Source: Gimesia algae (GTDB lineage Bacteria > Planctomycetota > Planctomycetia > Planctomycetales > Planctomycetaceae). From it: a stretch of 64,000 bases of DNA. The notes beneath the pieces were generated by a model. The model was not told where the DNA came from. It saw only the letters and a list, made by a program, of their open reading frames with translations, and did no database searches. Shown here piece after piece: positions 1 through 11,158 of this stretch (position 1 is the stretch's first letter; each line of letters opens with the position of its first letter). The stretch lies in contig NZ_CP036343.1 in NCBI RefSeq assembly GCF_007746795.1, positions 5,989,357 through 6,053,356 of the forward strand. The letters run 5' to 3'. Position numbers and translations under genes: made by a program.

Positions 1-1044
<1,044 letters not shown>

Positions 1045-1076
1045 GTTGCTTCTCCCAATCAGTCTGGTTAGAGTCT

Positions 1077-2987
1077 CTAGTGAATTTTTTTAATGTTTCG
1101 TTTTTGATGAAATTCTGATGCTTTTCTTAACAGATCTTTCGCATCAGAATTCAAACTCTTATTCTGGGCATTCTGGAACAGCAGCCCTTTGGTTTTTTCG
1201 TGGTGTTCCCGTTCTTCCCGCCATTGGATATTCTTGATGGAATGCTTCAAAAAATGCGGAATTCCCTCAAGCGGAGTCGGATCATTCAACAGCTTGTCGT
1301 GAACTGCTTTTTCTCGGGCATGGGCGTCAATTTTGACAACCAGCTGCTTGAGATCTGGATCAGTAATTCGATCCAGGATGCGATTGAGATCCGGTAGAAC
1401 CCCCTCTTCAGTCAAATCGATACTTAACTGAAACAGGGAACGTAACTGGGGGTTTTTCAAGTTTTCGGGGGAGATATGCTGCAGGATCCGGGAGACACAC
1501 TCGGGATACACAAAAATAATTTCAAGAAGTTCGCTCTCAAGTTGATTATCTTTCGTTGAATTGTCTGCTTCCTGGTGATATCCGGAAGTGTCGGTCGTTC
1601 TCGGAGTCGAGTCGGATTCGTTGGAGGAGAGATTCGTATTAAGACTCGTGCTTTTTTTTTGTTTGACTTCACTCAGTCGTTTTCGGACAACTGATTCGTT
1701 TAAACCCAGTCTATCTGCCAACTTTCTTAATATGATGTCTTCACGAATTTTGCCGGTTAGGTTAGGGCTTGACGCCAGTAACTCCAGCATCTCCTCTAAA
1801 ATTCGGTGTTGACCGTCAATTGACTCCAGTCCAAATTTCTGGACACAAACATTCAATTTAAAATTCCAGGCTTCAGGAGCCTGCGCGATCAACTGCTTCA
1901 ACTGCTCTGCTCCCTGTTCTTCTAAAAAATCGGCAGGATCTTTACCTGCAGGCAGTGTTAAAATTCGTAAATCAACTTCCTGAGCGATAAATTTTGCTAA
2001 AGATCGCTCCGCGGCCTGTTGGCCTGCATTATCCCCGTCAAAGACTAATACGACTTTTCGCGCCAATCGTTTGAGATAGGAAACATGAGTTTCCGTCAAT
2101 GCGGTTCCTAACGTGGCCACCGCATTCGTCACGCCAAACTGGTGTGCGGTGATGCAATCAGTGTACCCTTCGACCACAACGACCGTTTCCGTTTCTCGAA
2201 TGGTCTGGCGAGATTCATCCAAGCCAAACAACAGCTTACTTTTAGTAAAAATAATGCTTTCAGGACTGTTGAAGTATTTGGCAATTCCCTCTGCCCCCGA
2301 GCCCGGCAGGATTCGTCCCCCAAACGCAACAACGCGTTTCCGCTCGTCGCGAACCGGAAACATGACCCGATTGACGAAATAATCGGAATAGCGGGACTGA
2401 CCTTCCTTCTTAAAGATCAGCCTGGCTTCCGCCAGCAGGCTCTCCGGATAGTGCCCCCGGGACCGATTCACCAGCCATTGCCAGTCATTCGGATGAAAGC
2501 CGAGTTGGAACTGCTGTATTGTTTCTTCTGTATAGCCCCGGTCTTCCATCAGATATCGACGGGCCATTTCTCCTTCACGGGTATTCACCAGGCAGTCATG
2601 AAACTGCTGTTCCGCCCATTTCATCACATCGAATAATGAGGTCTTCTCAACAATATTAGATCGAGGGGCATTATTTGACTGCTGAGAAAACTGAGGCATT
2701 TCCAGATGAGCACGCTCGGCCAGGATCTTCAATGCTTCAAAAAAGCCGACGTCGTCGTATTTCTCGACCCATCCAAAACAGTCTCCCCCGGTATTACAGA
2801 CCCAGCAGCGCCAGGTTTCTCGATCCGGGTACACGACCAGTGAAGGATTGTGATCACTGTGAAAAGGGCAGAGACACTTGAAATCACGGCCGCTGGGAAT
2901 CAGCTGGACTGACTCGGATACCAACTCGACCAGGTTCGTTCTCTGGCGGACCAGTTCTTTGAAATTTTGATCAAATCCTGGTGACAC
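1077..2987 (-). CDS. dnaG: DNA primase DnaG
   Basis: A 636-residue bacterial primase, which makes RNA primers at the replication fork. The N-terminal CHC2 zinc-binding domain is visible with C40, H43, C61 and C64. The catalytic Toprim core has EGYTD (E273) and FDGDN (D317, D319). The C-terminal about 150 residues are helical and weakly conserved, as expected of the DnaB-helicase-binding domain. Length is normal for the family. The start is GTG at 2987 with AGGAG seven bases upstream. rpoD follows after 32 nt. No rpsU lies upstream: the next gene on this side is an unrelated zinc-ribbon gene. A promoter at about 3105-3132 probably drives both genes. Confidence 0.96.
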   Translation of the reverse strand: MSPGFDQNFKELVRQRTNLVELVSESVQLIPSGRDFKCLCPFHSDHNPSLVVYPDRETWRCWVCNTGGDCFGWVEKYDDVGFFEALKILAERAHLEMPQFSQQSNNAPRSNIVEKTSLFDVMKWAEQQFHDCLVNTREGEMARRYLMEDRGYTEETIQQFQLGFHPNDWQWLVNRSRGHYPESLLAEARLIFKKEGQSRYSDYFVNRVMFPVRDERKRVVAFGGRILPGSGAEGIAKYFNSPESIIFTKSKLLFGLDESRQTIRETETVVVVEGYTDCITAHQFGVTNAVATLGTALTETHVSYLKRLARKVVLVFDGDNAGQQAAERSLAKFIAQEVDLRILTLPAGKDPADFLEEQGAEQLKQLIAQAPEAWNFKLNVCVQKFGLESIDGQHRILEEMLELLASSPNLTGKIREDIILRKLADRLGLNESVVRKRLSEVKQKKSTSLNTNLSSNESDSTPRTTDTSGYHQEADNSTKDNQLESELLEIIFVYPECVSRILQHISPENLKNPQLRSLFQLSIDLTEEGVLPDLNRILDRITDPDLKQLVVKIDAHAREKAVHDKLLNDPTPLEGIPHFLKHSIKNIQWREEREHHEKTKGLLFQNAQNKSLNSDAKDLLRKASEFHQKRNIKKIH

Positions 2988-3440
2988 CAGTTTCTCCTGA
3001 ACAGTTCAAAAAGCGGCCCCTGATGTCACTTTTCCGTCAAACAATGGAAAGTGAACATACAAACATGTCACAAGAGTGCTTCCCTGCTCAGCTTTGCTTA
3101 CTTAATTCTACTCCATAGATTGAGTCGGTCAAGAATTTCCCTTTCACGATTTCCAACTCTGATCGTCTCTTAAGCTCAAAAATTGTATAATGTTACAGAA
3201 ACACCTAACCCTTCAGGTGACTATAAAAGCATAAACCAAACCACGCTTTTGTCACTTGCTTAATCGGAATTCTCCGTGTCTGTTATCTGATGCATGCAGA
3301 CAAGGCTAGACAGTTGGTTTATATGAATTAAACATATTATAGCTGTCAACTCATACTCTGCAATCATTGCGCAACAAATTTCCCGCTAAGAGCGCAGCCG
3401 TCGTCTGTTTTCACGATTGAGGAAACGCTGTTCGTGGCCG
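2988..3440. other. Intergenic region between the zinc-ribbon gene and dnaG
   Basis: Non-coding, AT-rich. It holds the dnaG promoter candidate at 3105-3132 and the ribosome binding site of dnaG. A TATAAT on the plus strand at 3186-3191 has no acceptable -35 and no plus-strand gene to serve. No terminator hairpin was recognised after the gene ending at 3441. Confidence 0.6.
3105..3132 (-). promoter_or_regulatory. Probable sigma-70 promoter of dnaG-rpoD
   Basis: Read on the minus strand there is TTGACC (3127-3132), a 16-bp spacer, and TAGAAT (3105-3110). Each hexamer differs from consensus at one position. Transcription would start near 3098, giving a 5' leader of about 110 nt before the GTG of dnaG at 2987. 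The assignment rests on pattern and position only. Confidence 0.55.
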
Positions 3441-5066
3441 CTATTCGGCGACAGCTTCTGCAGGAACTTCTGTTTTCACGAGCTGATAGAGTGAGATGTT
3501 GCCGAATTTTTCATTGCATTTCGGGCATTTGGTTTTGGCAATCGCCTTACCGGCCTTCCCCCCAATTCGCTCTTTCTTGCGGGAATCTTCACTGACAATC
3601 AACTGACATCCCTGGCATTGTCTGCCTGCCAGAGTCAGTTCGATTTCGGGATCTGCTTCGTAAAATTCCAGATTTTCATTATCCAGAACTTCGAACGATT
3701 CCTCGCTGTAATGGCAGGTCACCTGTTGCATCTGATCCGTCAGCGGAATTCCTGAATCCTGTCCCAGTTGATCGATGCCAAAGAATTCTGAAAGCGCTTC
3801 AGTCAGTTTGCGATATTCGCTCAAAGAGAATGTCAGATACTGATTTTCCTTTGAATCCTGCTGTTTCGGCAAGGCGATCGCAATGCGACCTTTACCAAAC
3901 ACAGGAACTCCCGCAAACACGGATTCATGATCGTACATCGTCGGAAAGACCACACGCAGCTTGGAAATCTGTTCGGCTGTGACCGTTTGCACGCTGACTG
4001 CCGGAATTTCCGCTTCATCTTTCTCTTCGCGAAGATGAGCTGCGATTTCTGCTCTGGCTTTCTCCAGTTTGTCTTTGGATCCACTGCCGAGTAGACCGGC
4101 TTTAGCTACAACCAGAACCAGCATCTTTTCCGGAGAAATCGCCAGATCGACGTTCGTAAACGTCTTTTCCAGACTGTTCGGTTTCAATTTCAGCTTGGTC
4201 GGGTCAATCGCATGCAGTTTGATTCCTTCGAGCCAATGCGTGTAGGCCCCCGCATTGAAGCCTTCAGAACTCTCTGCTTCCGTCTGGGCATCTGCCGTTG
4301 CTGTCTGTTCTGCTTCCTGCTCACTGGGAACCGTCTGGGGGACCAGATACATGACATTGCACGCCGGACATTTTCCTGCAGCACCTCGATATTCTTCACG
4401 AACTCGAATGCGATGACCGTTCGGGCAATATACAACGATACCACCTTCGACTTTGCCACCTCTGCGCCGTCGACGACGTCCGCCCCCTTTACGTCGTTTT
4501 TTCTCTTCTTTTTCTTCTTCCAGGGCAACGTTGAACAGTACATCACCCCCGGTTGCTACAGAATGATCTTCTGCAGGAGCTTTATCGATCTGTTTCGCTT
4601 TGTCTTCTGAGGCAGGTGCCTCTGATTCCACATCCGAGTCTGCATGCTGCCTGGCTTCTACCTCGGATTCTTCACGCGCCAGCGGAATTGTCGTTTGCTG
4701 ATCCTGGCTGGAATCCGTATCGTCGTTCAGTTGGAAATCATCATCACTGGCTTCATATTCGGTGACCGCAATACTTTGATCCAGTTCGAAGTCGTCGTCA
4801 TCCGAGTTGGAATAACCCGTCATCGTCGCTGTTGTACTTGGGAACTCCTGCTCTTCCGAATGCTCCGTTTCTTCAGGCAACGGGCTGAAGATCATAGGAG
4901 CTGGATTCTCCTGCATTTTCCGATAGGCTTCTGCTATGTCTTCCCGCATGAAGGAACCACAATTCCAACATCGGACCAGTCCTGTACGAACCATTTCATT
5001 ACACAGCGGACACGGTATTTCCGAAGGATTATTATTCTGCTCATCCGGAGTTATGCCATTTGACAT
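3441..5066 (-). CDS. Multi-zinc-ribbon protein of unknown function
   Basis: A 541-residue protein that I cannot assign to a named family. Three Cys-rich modules are visible. The N-terminal one has CPLC and CWNC (C19, C22, C33, C36). A middle one (from about residue 213) has the pattern C-x3-H, a VREEYRGAAGKC stretch and CPAC. A C-terminal one pairs CQGC with CPKC. Between the first two lies a long acidic, Asp/Glu/Ser-rich linker and a very basic KRRKGGGRRRRRRGG patch. There is no signal peptide or membrane segment, so it is probably cytoplasmic; the basic patch could bind nucleic acid (inference). The middle zinc ribbon resembles the N-terminus of the protein starting at 45142. ATG at 5066 is the start. 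Confidence 0.8.
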   Translation of the reverse strand: MSNGITPDEQNNNPSEIPCPLCNEMVRTGLVRCWNCGSFMREDIAEAYRKMQENPAPMIFSPLPEETEHSEEQEFPSTTATMTGYSNSDDDDFELDQSIAVTEYEASDDDFQLNDDTDSSQDQQTTIPLAREESEVEARQHADSDVESEAPASEDKAKQIDKAPAEDHSVATGGDVLFNVALEEEKEEKKRRKGGGRRRRRRGGKVEGGIVVYCPNGHRIRVREEYRGAAGKCPACNVMYLVPQTVPSEQEAEQTATADAQTEAESSEGFNAGAYTHWLEGIKLHAIDPTKLKLKPNSLEKTFTNVDLAISPEKMLVLVVAKAGLLGSGSKDKLEKARAEIAAHLREEKDEAEIPAVSVQTVTAEQISKLRVVFPTMYDHESVFAGVPVFGKGRIAIALPKQQDSKENQYLTFSLSEYRKLTEALSEFFGIDQLGQDSGIPLTDQMQQVTCHYSEESFEVLDNENLEFYEADPEIELTLAGRQCQGCQLIVSEDSRKKERIGGKAGKAIAKTKCPKCNEKFGNISLYQLVKTEVPAEAVAE

Positions 5067-5629
5067 AATAAATCCCTGTTTGGATAAATAATGACGAGAA
5101 AGTGAGATTAGAAAACGTATAAAATGTTTAGTGCTTCAGCAAATGAATTATGATCAGTATTCGCAGAGATTAAGATTTATCAGAAGCACATTGCAGGTCT
5201 GGAAAAATGATAATGAGAAAGTATAGTAAATCTGATGTTAGAGCTTAGAAAGAAGCCCATACTACAGGTTAACAGAGCCACAGGCTAATTGCAGTAATGT
5301 TTTCCGCTTTTAGCAATATTATGTATTACCGGCCTCCAGACCACCCCTTTTCGAAAATAAGGGTCGCTGTCATATTAAGAACGGATATCATAAACCTAGT
5401 TTATTCCATCCCGAAATCAAGATGAAGATCCTGTTTCCAGTTATCAGATTGATTAATTACCATAACCAATTCGAATAGTATGTTCAAGAGTATATATAAT
5501 TGACCTAACTAATTCCTGTAACACAATTAATCGATTCAGTGTCAACTCAAACGCCGGATCAGCCAGCAACACGTCACTACCAGATAACAATTCTTCTTTG
5601 TAACCCTCATCTGCCTGAGATCGCCCCCC
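5067..5629. other. Divergent intergenic region
   Basis: AT-rich non-coding stretch between divergently transcribed genes (zinc-ribbon gene on minus, DUF58 gene on plus). A plus-strand TATAAT at 5495-5500 could be a -10 for the DUF58 gene, but no good -35 lies at 16-18 bp. Short open frames on both strands here lack homology signals and ribosome sites and are judged spurious. Confidence 0.5.
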
Positions 5630-6526
5630 ATGCCAAATGCGGAACAATACCTCAAACCGGAAGTCATTCAGACGGTGGCGCGGCTGGATCTGAGAGCCAA
5701 ATTCATCGTCGAAGGATTTCTGAGTGGCCTGCATGCCAGCCCGTATCATGGTTTCAGCGTCGAATTCAGCGAACATCGTCGCTATTCACAGGGAGATGAC
5801 CCACGTGATATTGACTGGCAGGTCTATGCCAAAACGGATCGGTTCTACATCAAGAAATATCAGGCCGAAACCAATCTGACCGGATATCTGATTCTCGACC
5901 TTTCTGAGAGCATGGCTTATACCTATCGCCAGCAGCTTTCCAAGTTTGATTATGGGATCTGCCTGGCAGCCTCGCTGGCTTATATGATGATCCATCAACA
6001 GGATCCGGTCGGCCTGATCACATTTGGAGACCGGATTAAAAATTTTCTGCCCGCCCGCAGTAAACGGGGCCAGCTGGGTAATATTCTGGCAATGCTGGCC
6101 AATTCACACCCGAGCGGAACTACCGAAATCGGACAGAATATTCAGCAGATTGCTTCCATGGTCAAACACCGCAGCCTGTTGATGATTTTTTCAGACCTGC
6201 TCACTGATCAGAAAAGTGTTCTCGACAATCTGCAGAGATTGAGATATGCAGGTCATGATGTCATCCTGTTTCATATTCTGGATGAAGCAGAAGTCTATTT
6301 TCCCTTTGAAGGCATGGTCGACCTGAAAGAGCCTGAAGGAGGCGACTCTCTGGTTCTCGACGCGGAAGGTATGAAAGCCGACTATCTGGAAGCCGTGAAT
6401 GAACTCCGACAGACCTATCAGGAAAAACTGCGCGCCATGGGCGTTGATTATGTCCCCCTCGATACCAGCATGCCCTTCGACAAAGCTCTGATCGAATATC
6501 TCTCCCAGCGCAAAGCCCGTTTCTGA
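5630..6526 (+). CDS. DUF58 domain protein (vWA-like)
   Basis: A 298-residue cytoplasmic protein of the DUF58 family. The typical N-terminal motif is present: HHGF-like HASPYHGFSVEFSEHRRYSQ followed by GDDPRDIDWQVYAKTDR. The vWA-like core has a degenerate metal site in LILDLSESMAY. DUF58 proteins normally sit beside a MoxR AAA+ ATPase and act with it in assembly or metal-dependent protein maturation. Here no MoxR gene is adjacent, so the partner must be elsewhere. There is no transmembrane segment, which puts it in the short DUF58 subgroup. The ATG at 5630 is the only start that keeps the full N-terminal motif. The biochemical role is not known. Confidence 0.88.
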   Translation: MPNAEQYLKPEVIQTVARLDLRAKFIVEGFLSGLHASPYHGFSVEFSEHRRYSQGDDPRDIDWQVYAKTDRFYIKKYQAETNLTGYLILDLSESMAYTYRQQLSKFDYGICLAASLAYMMIHQQDPVGLITFGDRIKNFLPARSKRGQLGNILAMLANSHPSGTTEIGQNIQQIASMVKHRSLLMIFSDLLTDQKSVLDNLQRLRYAGHDVILFHILDEAEVYFPFEGMVDLKEPEGGDSLVLDAEGMKADYLEAVNELRQTYQEKLRAMGVDYVPLDTSMPFDKALIEYLSQRKARF

Positions 6527-7024
6527 ATAGAATTGTGTTGCTCACTCTACTTCCAGATGTCCTTCCCGCCCCGAGGTAGACCATTCATCTATTCGCATGA
6601 ACACAAAGCGTTGTCATTTGTAACCGCCCCCACCCCTGGTTGAGGTTAAGTTATACGGATTCGTAGTCGTATACAGGTTGCAGTGACCACGTTCTTGAAA
6701 TCTTAACCCAGTATGCCGCTCTAATAGCTTGCAAGAGCTGCTCCGCAATTTTAGAGTGTTATTCACTTTGGATCATTGTTTTCGAATGGATTCCTGAGCT
6801 TCTGGCCCCTGTCATGGATGCTGGCCACGCATTGATCTGCTGACTGCTCTGTTTTTTCATTTCCTCGTCAGGAAATTGAAATTTTTACCAACGGAGCTCA
6901 AATACAAATCGTAGTAAACCCGCAGATTTTCTAGCGTTAGTTTTTGTTAGTTCTTTTTTAGGACTGAGAAACCGTTCTTATACTGGTCATAATCTAACTA
7001 CAATAGTGGAGCTGAGAACCGCCA
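6527..7024 (+). other. Intergenic leader region before the exporter operon
   Basis: No gene seen. The last 100 bases are AT-rich and end in a GTGGAG ribosome-binding-site-like sequence before the ATG at 7025. CATAAT (6988-6993) and TACAAT (6999-7004) are possible -10 elements, but neither has a convincing -35. No terminator was recognised after the DUF58 gene. Confidence 0.45.
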
Positions 7025-7930
7025 ATGGACAATGAGTCAGTCATTCAGATTAGCAATCTGACAAAGATCTACCGTGATTTCTGGGGCCGCAAAAAAGTTC
7101 GTGCACTCAATTCATTAAGCCTGGAAGTTAAAAAGGGAGAGATCTTTGGTCTTTTGGGCCCGAATGGCTCTGGTAAAACCACCACATTGAAACTACTCCT
7201 GGGCCTGCTTTTCCCTTCGGAAGGGGAAATTAAAGTCCTCGGCCAGCCTGCTTCCAATGTGGAAAAGAACGAACGCATTGGATACCTGCCTGAAGAATCC
7301 TATCTGTACCGCTTCCTGAATGCGGAAGAAACTCTCGATTTCTATGGACGTCTCTTCAAGATGTCGGCCAAGGAACGCCGCGAGAGATCAGCTGAACTGA
7401 TTGAAAAAGTCGGCCTGGGTCACGCCAAGCGACGCCAGTTGAAAGAATACTCCAAGGGGATGACCCGGCGTATTGGTCTGGCTCAGGCGTTGATCAACAA
7501 TCCCGACCTGGTCATGCTGGACGAACCAACCAGTGGTCTCGACCCGCTGGGAACAGACGATATGAAGCGCATGATTGTGGAGCTCAAGGAACAGGGGAAA
7601 ACCGTTCTGATGTGCAGCCACCTGCTGGCAGATGTTCAAGACGTCTGTGACCGCATTGCGATTCTGTACGGCGGCGAACTCAAGGTGATGGGACGCGTGG
7701 ATGACCTCCTTAAAGAACAGGAAGAAACACAAATCCTGACATCGAAACTGAGCGATGAAGCCATCAAAGAAATTGAACAGGTCGTCGCCAAACACCATGG
7801 AACGGTTGATACGATTGACCATCCTACGGCGACGCTGGAATCTCTGTTCCTGAAAACGGTACAGGAAAGTAAAGACCGGCCCGGTCAACGTTTCGTTCCC
7901 GAAACGGAAGAGAAAAAAACAGCCGAGTAA
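7025..7930 (+). CDS. ABC transporter ATP-binding protein
   Basis: A 301-residue ATPase of the ABC-2 exporter type. Walker A is [13 protein letters not shown] (about residues 42-54). The signature helix has [15 protein letters not shown], followed by Walker B with [13 protein letters not shown] and the switch His in MCSHLL. The C-terminal extension of about 70 residues after the nucleotide-binding domain is typical of exporter ATPases such as those of the NatA/Ccm-like group. It is the first gene of a three-gene unit with the permease (8041) and a membrane-anchored partner (9747). The substrate cannot be read from the sequence. Confidence 0.95.
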   Translation: MDNESVIQISNLTKIYRDFWGRKKVRALNSLSLEVKKGEIFGLLGPNGSGKTTTLKLLLGLLFPSEGEIKVLGQPASNVEKNERIGYLPEESYLYRFLNAEETLDFYGRLFKMSAKERRERSAELIEKVGLGHAKRRQLKEYSKGMTRRIGLAQALINNPDLVMLDEPTSGLDPLGTDDMKRMIVELKEQGKTVLMCSHLLADVQDVCDRIAILYGGELKVMGRVDDLLKEQEETQILTSKLSDEAIKEIEQVVAKHHGTVDTIDHPTATLESLFLKTVQESKDRPGQRFVPETEEKKTAE

Positions 7931-8040
7931 GCAGGATGCATTTTGAGCATGATGCTACTCACGATCATTGACTCTGGCTCTGCTGCGTTATTTAGCAGAC
8001 ATCATTTCCGCTGAGATGTTATTCACAGAAGTAAATCATT

Positions 8041-9750
8041 ATGTCTTTTGATCCGATTCCTTATGACACGTTTGGAGCTTTCATACATTTTCTGAGTGTA
8101 TTCGGAAGCGCCATGCTGCTCGCGTTGATTGTCTGTCTGATTGTGGGGGTGATCACCCGGGGTACCAAAGGGGTTGCCGACGTCTTTCTGGCAATCGGCG
8201 ATTTCTTTGTCCAGATGATTCACCTTTCCTGTCGGCGCATCTGGTCGCTGAGTGTACTCACCATTCGCGAGTCACTCCGTCAGAAAATCCTATATGTCTT
8301 CATTGTCTTCGCAGTCCTGTTCATGTTTGCCGGCTGGTTCCTCTCTGGAACGGCAGATAGACCTGACCTGCAGGTACAGTCCTATATCGACTTCGTTCTG
8401 AAAGCCATCAGCTGGCTCGTCATCCCCATCATGCTGCTGCTGTCCTGCTGGTCTTTACCCGAAGACATTCGTTTGCGAACCATTCATACCGTGGTAACCA
8501 AACCTGTCCACCGTATCGAAATTGTGCTCGGACGGATGCTGGGCTTTACTCTGCTGGGAACTGTCATTCTGCTGGTGATGGGGACTGTCGGATATATCTG
8601 GATCAATCGTCAGGTCCCGGACATAGTAAAATATCAGCCGATGCCATCTGCAGTTGAGCAGTTGGAATCAGAAGAGAACTCGTCAGATGATAAGACGGAA
8701 GAAGAAAAGAAATTGGAACTAGAAGACTCTCTCCTGGTTTCCAAAGTCCCCTTATACGGCGAGATCTCTTTCACTGATCGTGAAGGAGCCCCCACAAAAT
8801 TGGGGATTAATGTCGGCGACGTCTGGATGCACCGCAGCTATATTGAAGGAGCTACGAAAGCCAGCGCCATCTATAAGTTCAAAGGAGTCGACGAAAGTGA
8901 TGCGATCAAAGGCGATCTGGTTCTGCAGTCGTCATTCGAAGCATTTCGAACCCATAAGGGAAATATGGAAATGGGAGGAATTCTTTTCCAGCTTACCTTC
9001 GTGAATGAAGACACCGGTTTGCGTGTGGAATCCCCGGCATTTGTGAATAAAGAATATTCTGACAACAGGATGGTTTTCAACCGTAAAATTTTACAGAAAA
9101 AATACGATGGCTCAGAAGATGTGGAAGTAGATATTTTTGATGAGCTGGTTGATAAAGAAGGAAACCTGACAGTCGAAGTTCACTGTCAGGAAGCAGGTCA
9201 ATTACTCGGAATGGCCCGTTCCGATCTCTTCATCCGTACGCCCGACCGTCCGTTTTACGTAGGCTACTCAAAAGCAGTATTCGGAATCTGGATGCCTATG
9301 GTGCTGGTCATCATGCTCGGCGTGACCATCAGTTGCTTCGTGAAAGGCCCCGTCGCCATTCTCACCACGTTAACTGTCGTTCTGGTTGGATTCATGTCAA
9401 AAGAGTACATGAATGAAATATTAAGCGGCAAAATGGAAGCATCAGGAGCGATTGAAGCCTGGTATCGGCTGATTACTCACATGAATTCTCAAACAGAATT
9501 ACCCCCTGGTCCCGTAAAGGGAATAATCGGAGTGGTCGATGCCGGTATCATCAACTTCCTCTGGCTCTGCCAACAGGTAATCCCCAACTTTGGAATCTTC
9601 TCCAACATGCGTGAATACGTCATCAAAGGTTTTGATATTTCCTGGAGTGCCGCCCTGCTGCCTGGTATCGTTACGACTGCGGCTTATATTCTTCCTTGTT
9701 TAATTGTTTCATTCTATAGCTTGAAACTTCGCGAATTGGAGGCGAAATGA
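8041..9750 (+). CDS. ABC-2 type permease with large extracytoplasmic insert
   Basis: A 569-residue integral membrane protein. Hydrophobic segments are visible near residues 12-35, 80-103, 120-140 and 170-195. A mostly polar region of about 220 residues follows, then further membrane segments near 415-465 and a last one close to the C-terminus. The order (membrane half, large soluble insert, membrane half) fits the ABC-2 permease type with an outward-facing domain. It starts 110 nt after the ATPase and its stop overlaps the next gene by 4 nt (ATGA), so translational coupling with that gene is likely. Substrate unknown. ATG at 8041 is used. Confidence 0.85.
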   Translation: MSFDPIPYDTFGAFIHFLSVFGSAMLLALIVCLIVGVITRGTKGVADVFLAIGDFFVQMIHLSCRRIWSLSVLTIRESLRQKILYVFIVFAVLFMFAGWFLSGTADRPDLQVQSYIDFVLKAISWLVIPIMLLLSCWSLPEDIRLRTIHTVVTKPVHRIEIVLGRMLGFTLLGTVILLVMGTVGYIWINRQVPDIVKYQPMPSAVEQLESEENSSDDKTEEEKKLELEDSLLVSKVPLYGEISFTDREGAPTKLGINVGDVWMHRSYIEGATKASAIYKFKGVDESDAIKGDLVLQSSFEAFRTHKGNMEMGGILFQLTFVNEDTGLRVESPAFVNKEYSDNRMVFNRKILQKKYDGSEDVEVDIFDELVDKEGNLTVEVHCQEAGQLLGMARSDLFIRTPDRPFYVGYSKAVFGIWMPMVLVIMLGVTISCFVKGPVAILTTLTVVLVGFMSKEYMNEILSGKMEASGAIEAWYRLITHMNSQTELPPGPVKGIIGVVDAGIINFLWLCQQVIPNFGIFSNMREYVIKGFDISWSAALLPGIVTTAAYILPCLIVSFYSLKLRELEAK

Positions 9751-11075
9751 ACAACCTCTCTTCCAAACATCGTAAGCTGGCATACGTGATTGCCATTATT
9801 GTCCTGCTGATCCCTGTGATCTGGCTGGGCATGCCTTCCACGGGTGAAGAAGGTTCTGGTGGTAAGCTGGCTCAGTTGCGTGTCAAACATGAACTGGGGG
9901 AAAGCACCCTGGGTGACGTTGATCCCTCGAGTGCCTCCTTGAACTTCGTCCTGCTGGGACTGCGTGGCATTGCGACCAACATGCTCTGGATTGATGCCAA
10001 TGAATATCAGAAGAAAAAGGAATGGGGGAAGCTCGATTCGACCGTTCATTCCATTACCCTGCTCCAGCCTCACTACATGAAAGTCTGGGATTTCCAGGGC
10101 TGGAATCTGGCCTATAACGTTTCTGCTGAGTGGGATGCTGTTGAAGACCGCTATTTCTGGGTCAAACAGGGCATTAAATTCCTGAATGAAGGCGTTACCC
10201 GTAACGAGCGATTTCCGGAACTGGACTGGAAAGTCGGCAACCTGCATGGTCAGAAAGTGGGGCGCTCGGATGAATGGCGTCAGTTCCGGCGTTTCTATAA
10301 AGTGGACCCCAATACAGCTCTCTACAAAGGGGGCCCGGATCCGGAAATTAACCCGGAACGCCTCGATAATTACCAGGTGGCCAAAGAACATTTCCTGATC
10401 GCCAACGACAAAGAACTCAAACATAAACAACACCTGCAGATGCGAATGCTGTTTCGGGGCTCTCCCTGGCATGCTCAATTCGACTACGCAAACGCCATGC
10501 AGCGCGAAGGTGTCTTCGGCAAACAGCGCACCGATGCCTGGAAACAGGGTTTCGATGAATGGACCGAGATTTACGGCCGTGAAGAGTTCATCACGCCCAA
10601 AGGTCCGATCGTACTGGAATGGACTGATGATGATATCAAAGCTCTGGCGGCTCGAGATGAATCCATCACCGAACAAGATGTGCGTAATTGGACTGGTCGC
10701 TACCAGGATACCTCCAACTATCGCTTCTGGCGGACGCGGGCACTATCAGAATCTCAACCTGATACGATCAAGGCTCACAAGTTACTGTATGAGGGTGAGA
10801 AACTCATATTTGACTATAAATTGGATGAAGCGAAAGAGAAACTGGAACAAGGAATGGCTTTGTATCAATCCGTTCTGAATCAGTATCCCAGCCTGTTGTC
10901 AGAAGACCTGGCTATTGAAGAAGGACTCAAGGCAGTAATTCTCTGGCGTTACATCCATGAGCTCAAAGGACTGCAGGTGCCCGCCAGTTTCTCACTCAAA
11001 CAATTGTGGCTGAAAGAACAGGGGCGGGTTCCGGAACTTGAAAACGAACTGCGTCGTACTCACGGAATTCAGTAA
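9747..11075 (+). CDS. Membrane-anchored protein of the exporter operon, unknown function
   Basis: A 442-residue protein with one N-terminal hydrophobic segment (about residues 10-28) after a short Lys/Arg-rich tail, then a large soluble region rich in aromatic residues and helices, probably outside the cytoplasmic membrane. A region with regular helices (for example around LLYEGEKLIFDYKLDEAKEK near residue 350) looks like TPR-type repeats, but no family was recognised. It overlaps the permease stop by 4 nt and ends at a strong terminator, so it belongs to the exporter operon and probably acts as its accessory or assembly factor (inference). Confidence 0.8.
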   Translation: MNNLSSKHRKLAYVIAIIVLLIPVIWLGMPSTGEEGSGGKLAQLRVKHELGESTLGDVDPSSASLNFVLLGLRGIATNMLWIDANEYQKKKEWGKLDSTVHSITLLQPHYMKVWDFQGWNLAYNVSAEWDAVEDRYFWVKQGIKFLNEGVTRNERFPELDWKVGNLHGQKVGRSDEWRQFRRFYKVDPNTALYKGGPDPEINPERLDNYQVAKEHFLIANDKELKHKQHLQMRMLFRGSPWHAQFDYANAMQREGVFGKQRTDAWKQGFDEWTEIYGREEFITPKGPIVLEWTDDDIKALAARDESITEQDVRNWTGRYQDTSNYRFWRTRALSESQPDTIKAHKLLYEGEKLIFDYKLDEAKEKLEQGMALYQSVLNQYPSLLSEDLAIEEGLKAVILWRYIHELKGLQVPASFSLKQLWLKEQGRVPELENELRRTHGIQ

Positions 11076-11103
11076 ACGCCTTCCTGTGAATGAGAGAAAC
11101 GAC

Positions 11104-11139
11104 AAGAGCCATCTGATGATTTCAGATGGCTCTTTTTTT
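11104..11139 (+). terminator. Rho-independent terminator of the exporter operon
   Basis: A 13-bp near-perfect stem (left arm AAGAGCCATCTGA, right arm TCAGATGGCTCTT) with a 5-base loop is followed by a run of T residues. It lies 28 nt after the stop of the third exporter gene. Confidence 0.9.
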
Positions 11140-11158
11140 GTCACCGTCGTGATTCTGA

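Noticed and set aside
3186-3191. Plus-strand TATAAT as promoter
   Set aside because: No -35 at 15-19 bp and no plus-strand gene downstream for more than 2 kb.
5453-5776. 107-codon minus frame before the DUF58 gene
   Set aside because: Overlaps the start of the DUF58 gene and lacks any coding support.
9714-10676. 320-codon minus-strand open frame
   Set aside because: Antisense to the third exporter gene; no signal peptide, ribosome site or recognisable family.
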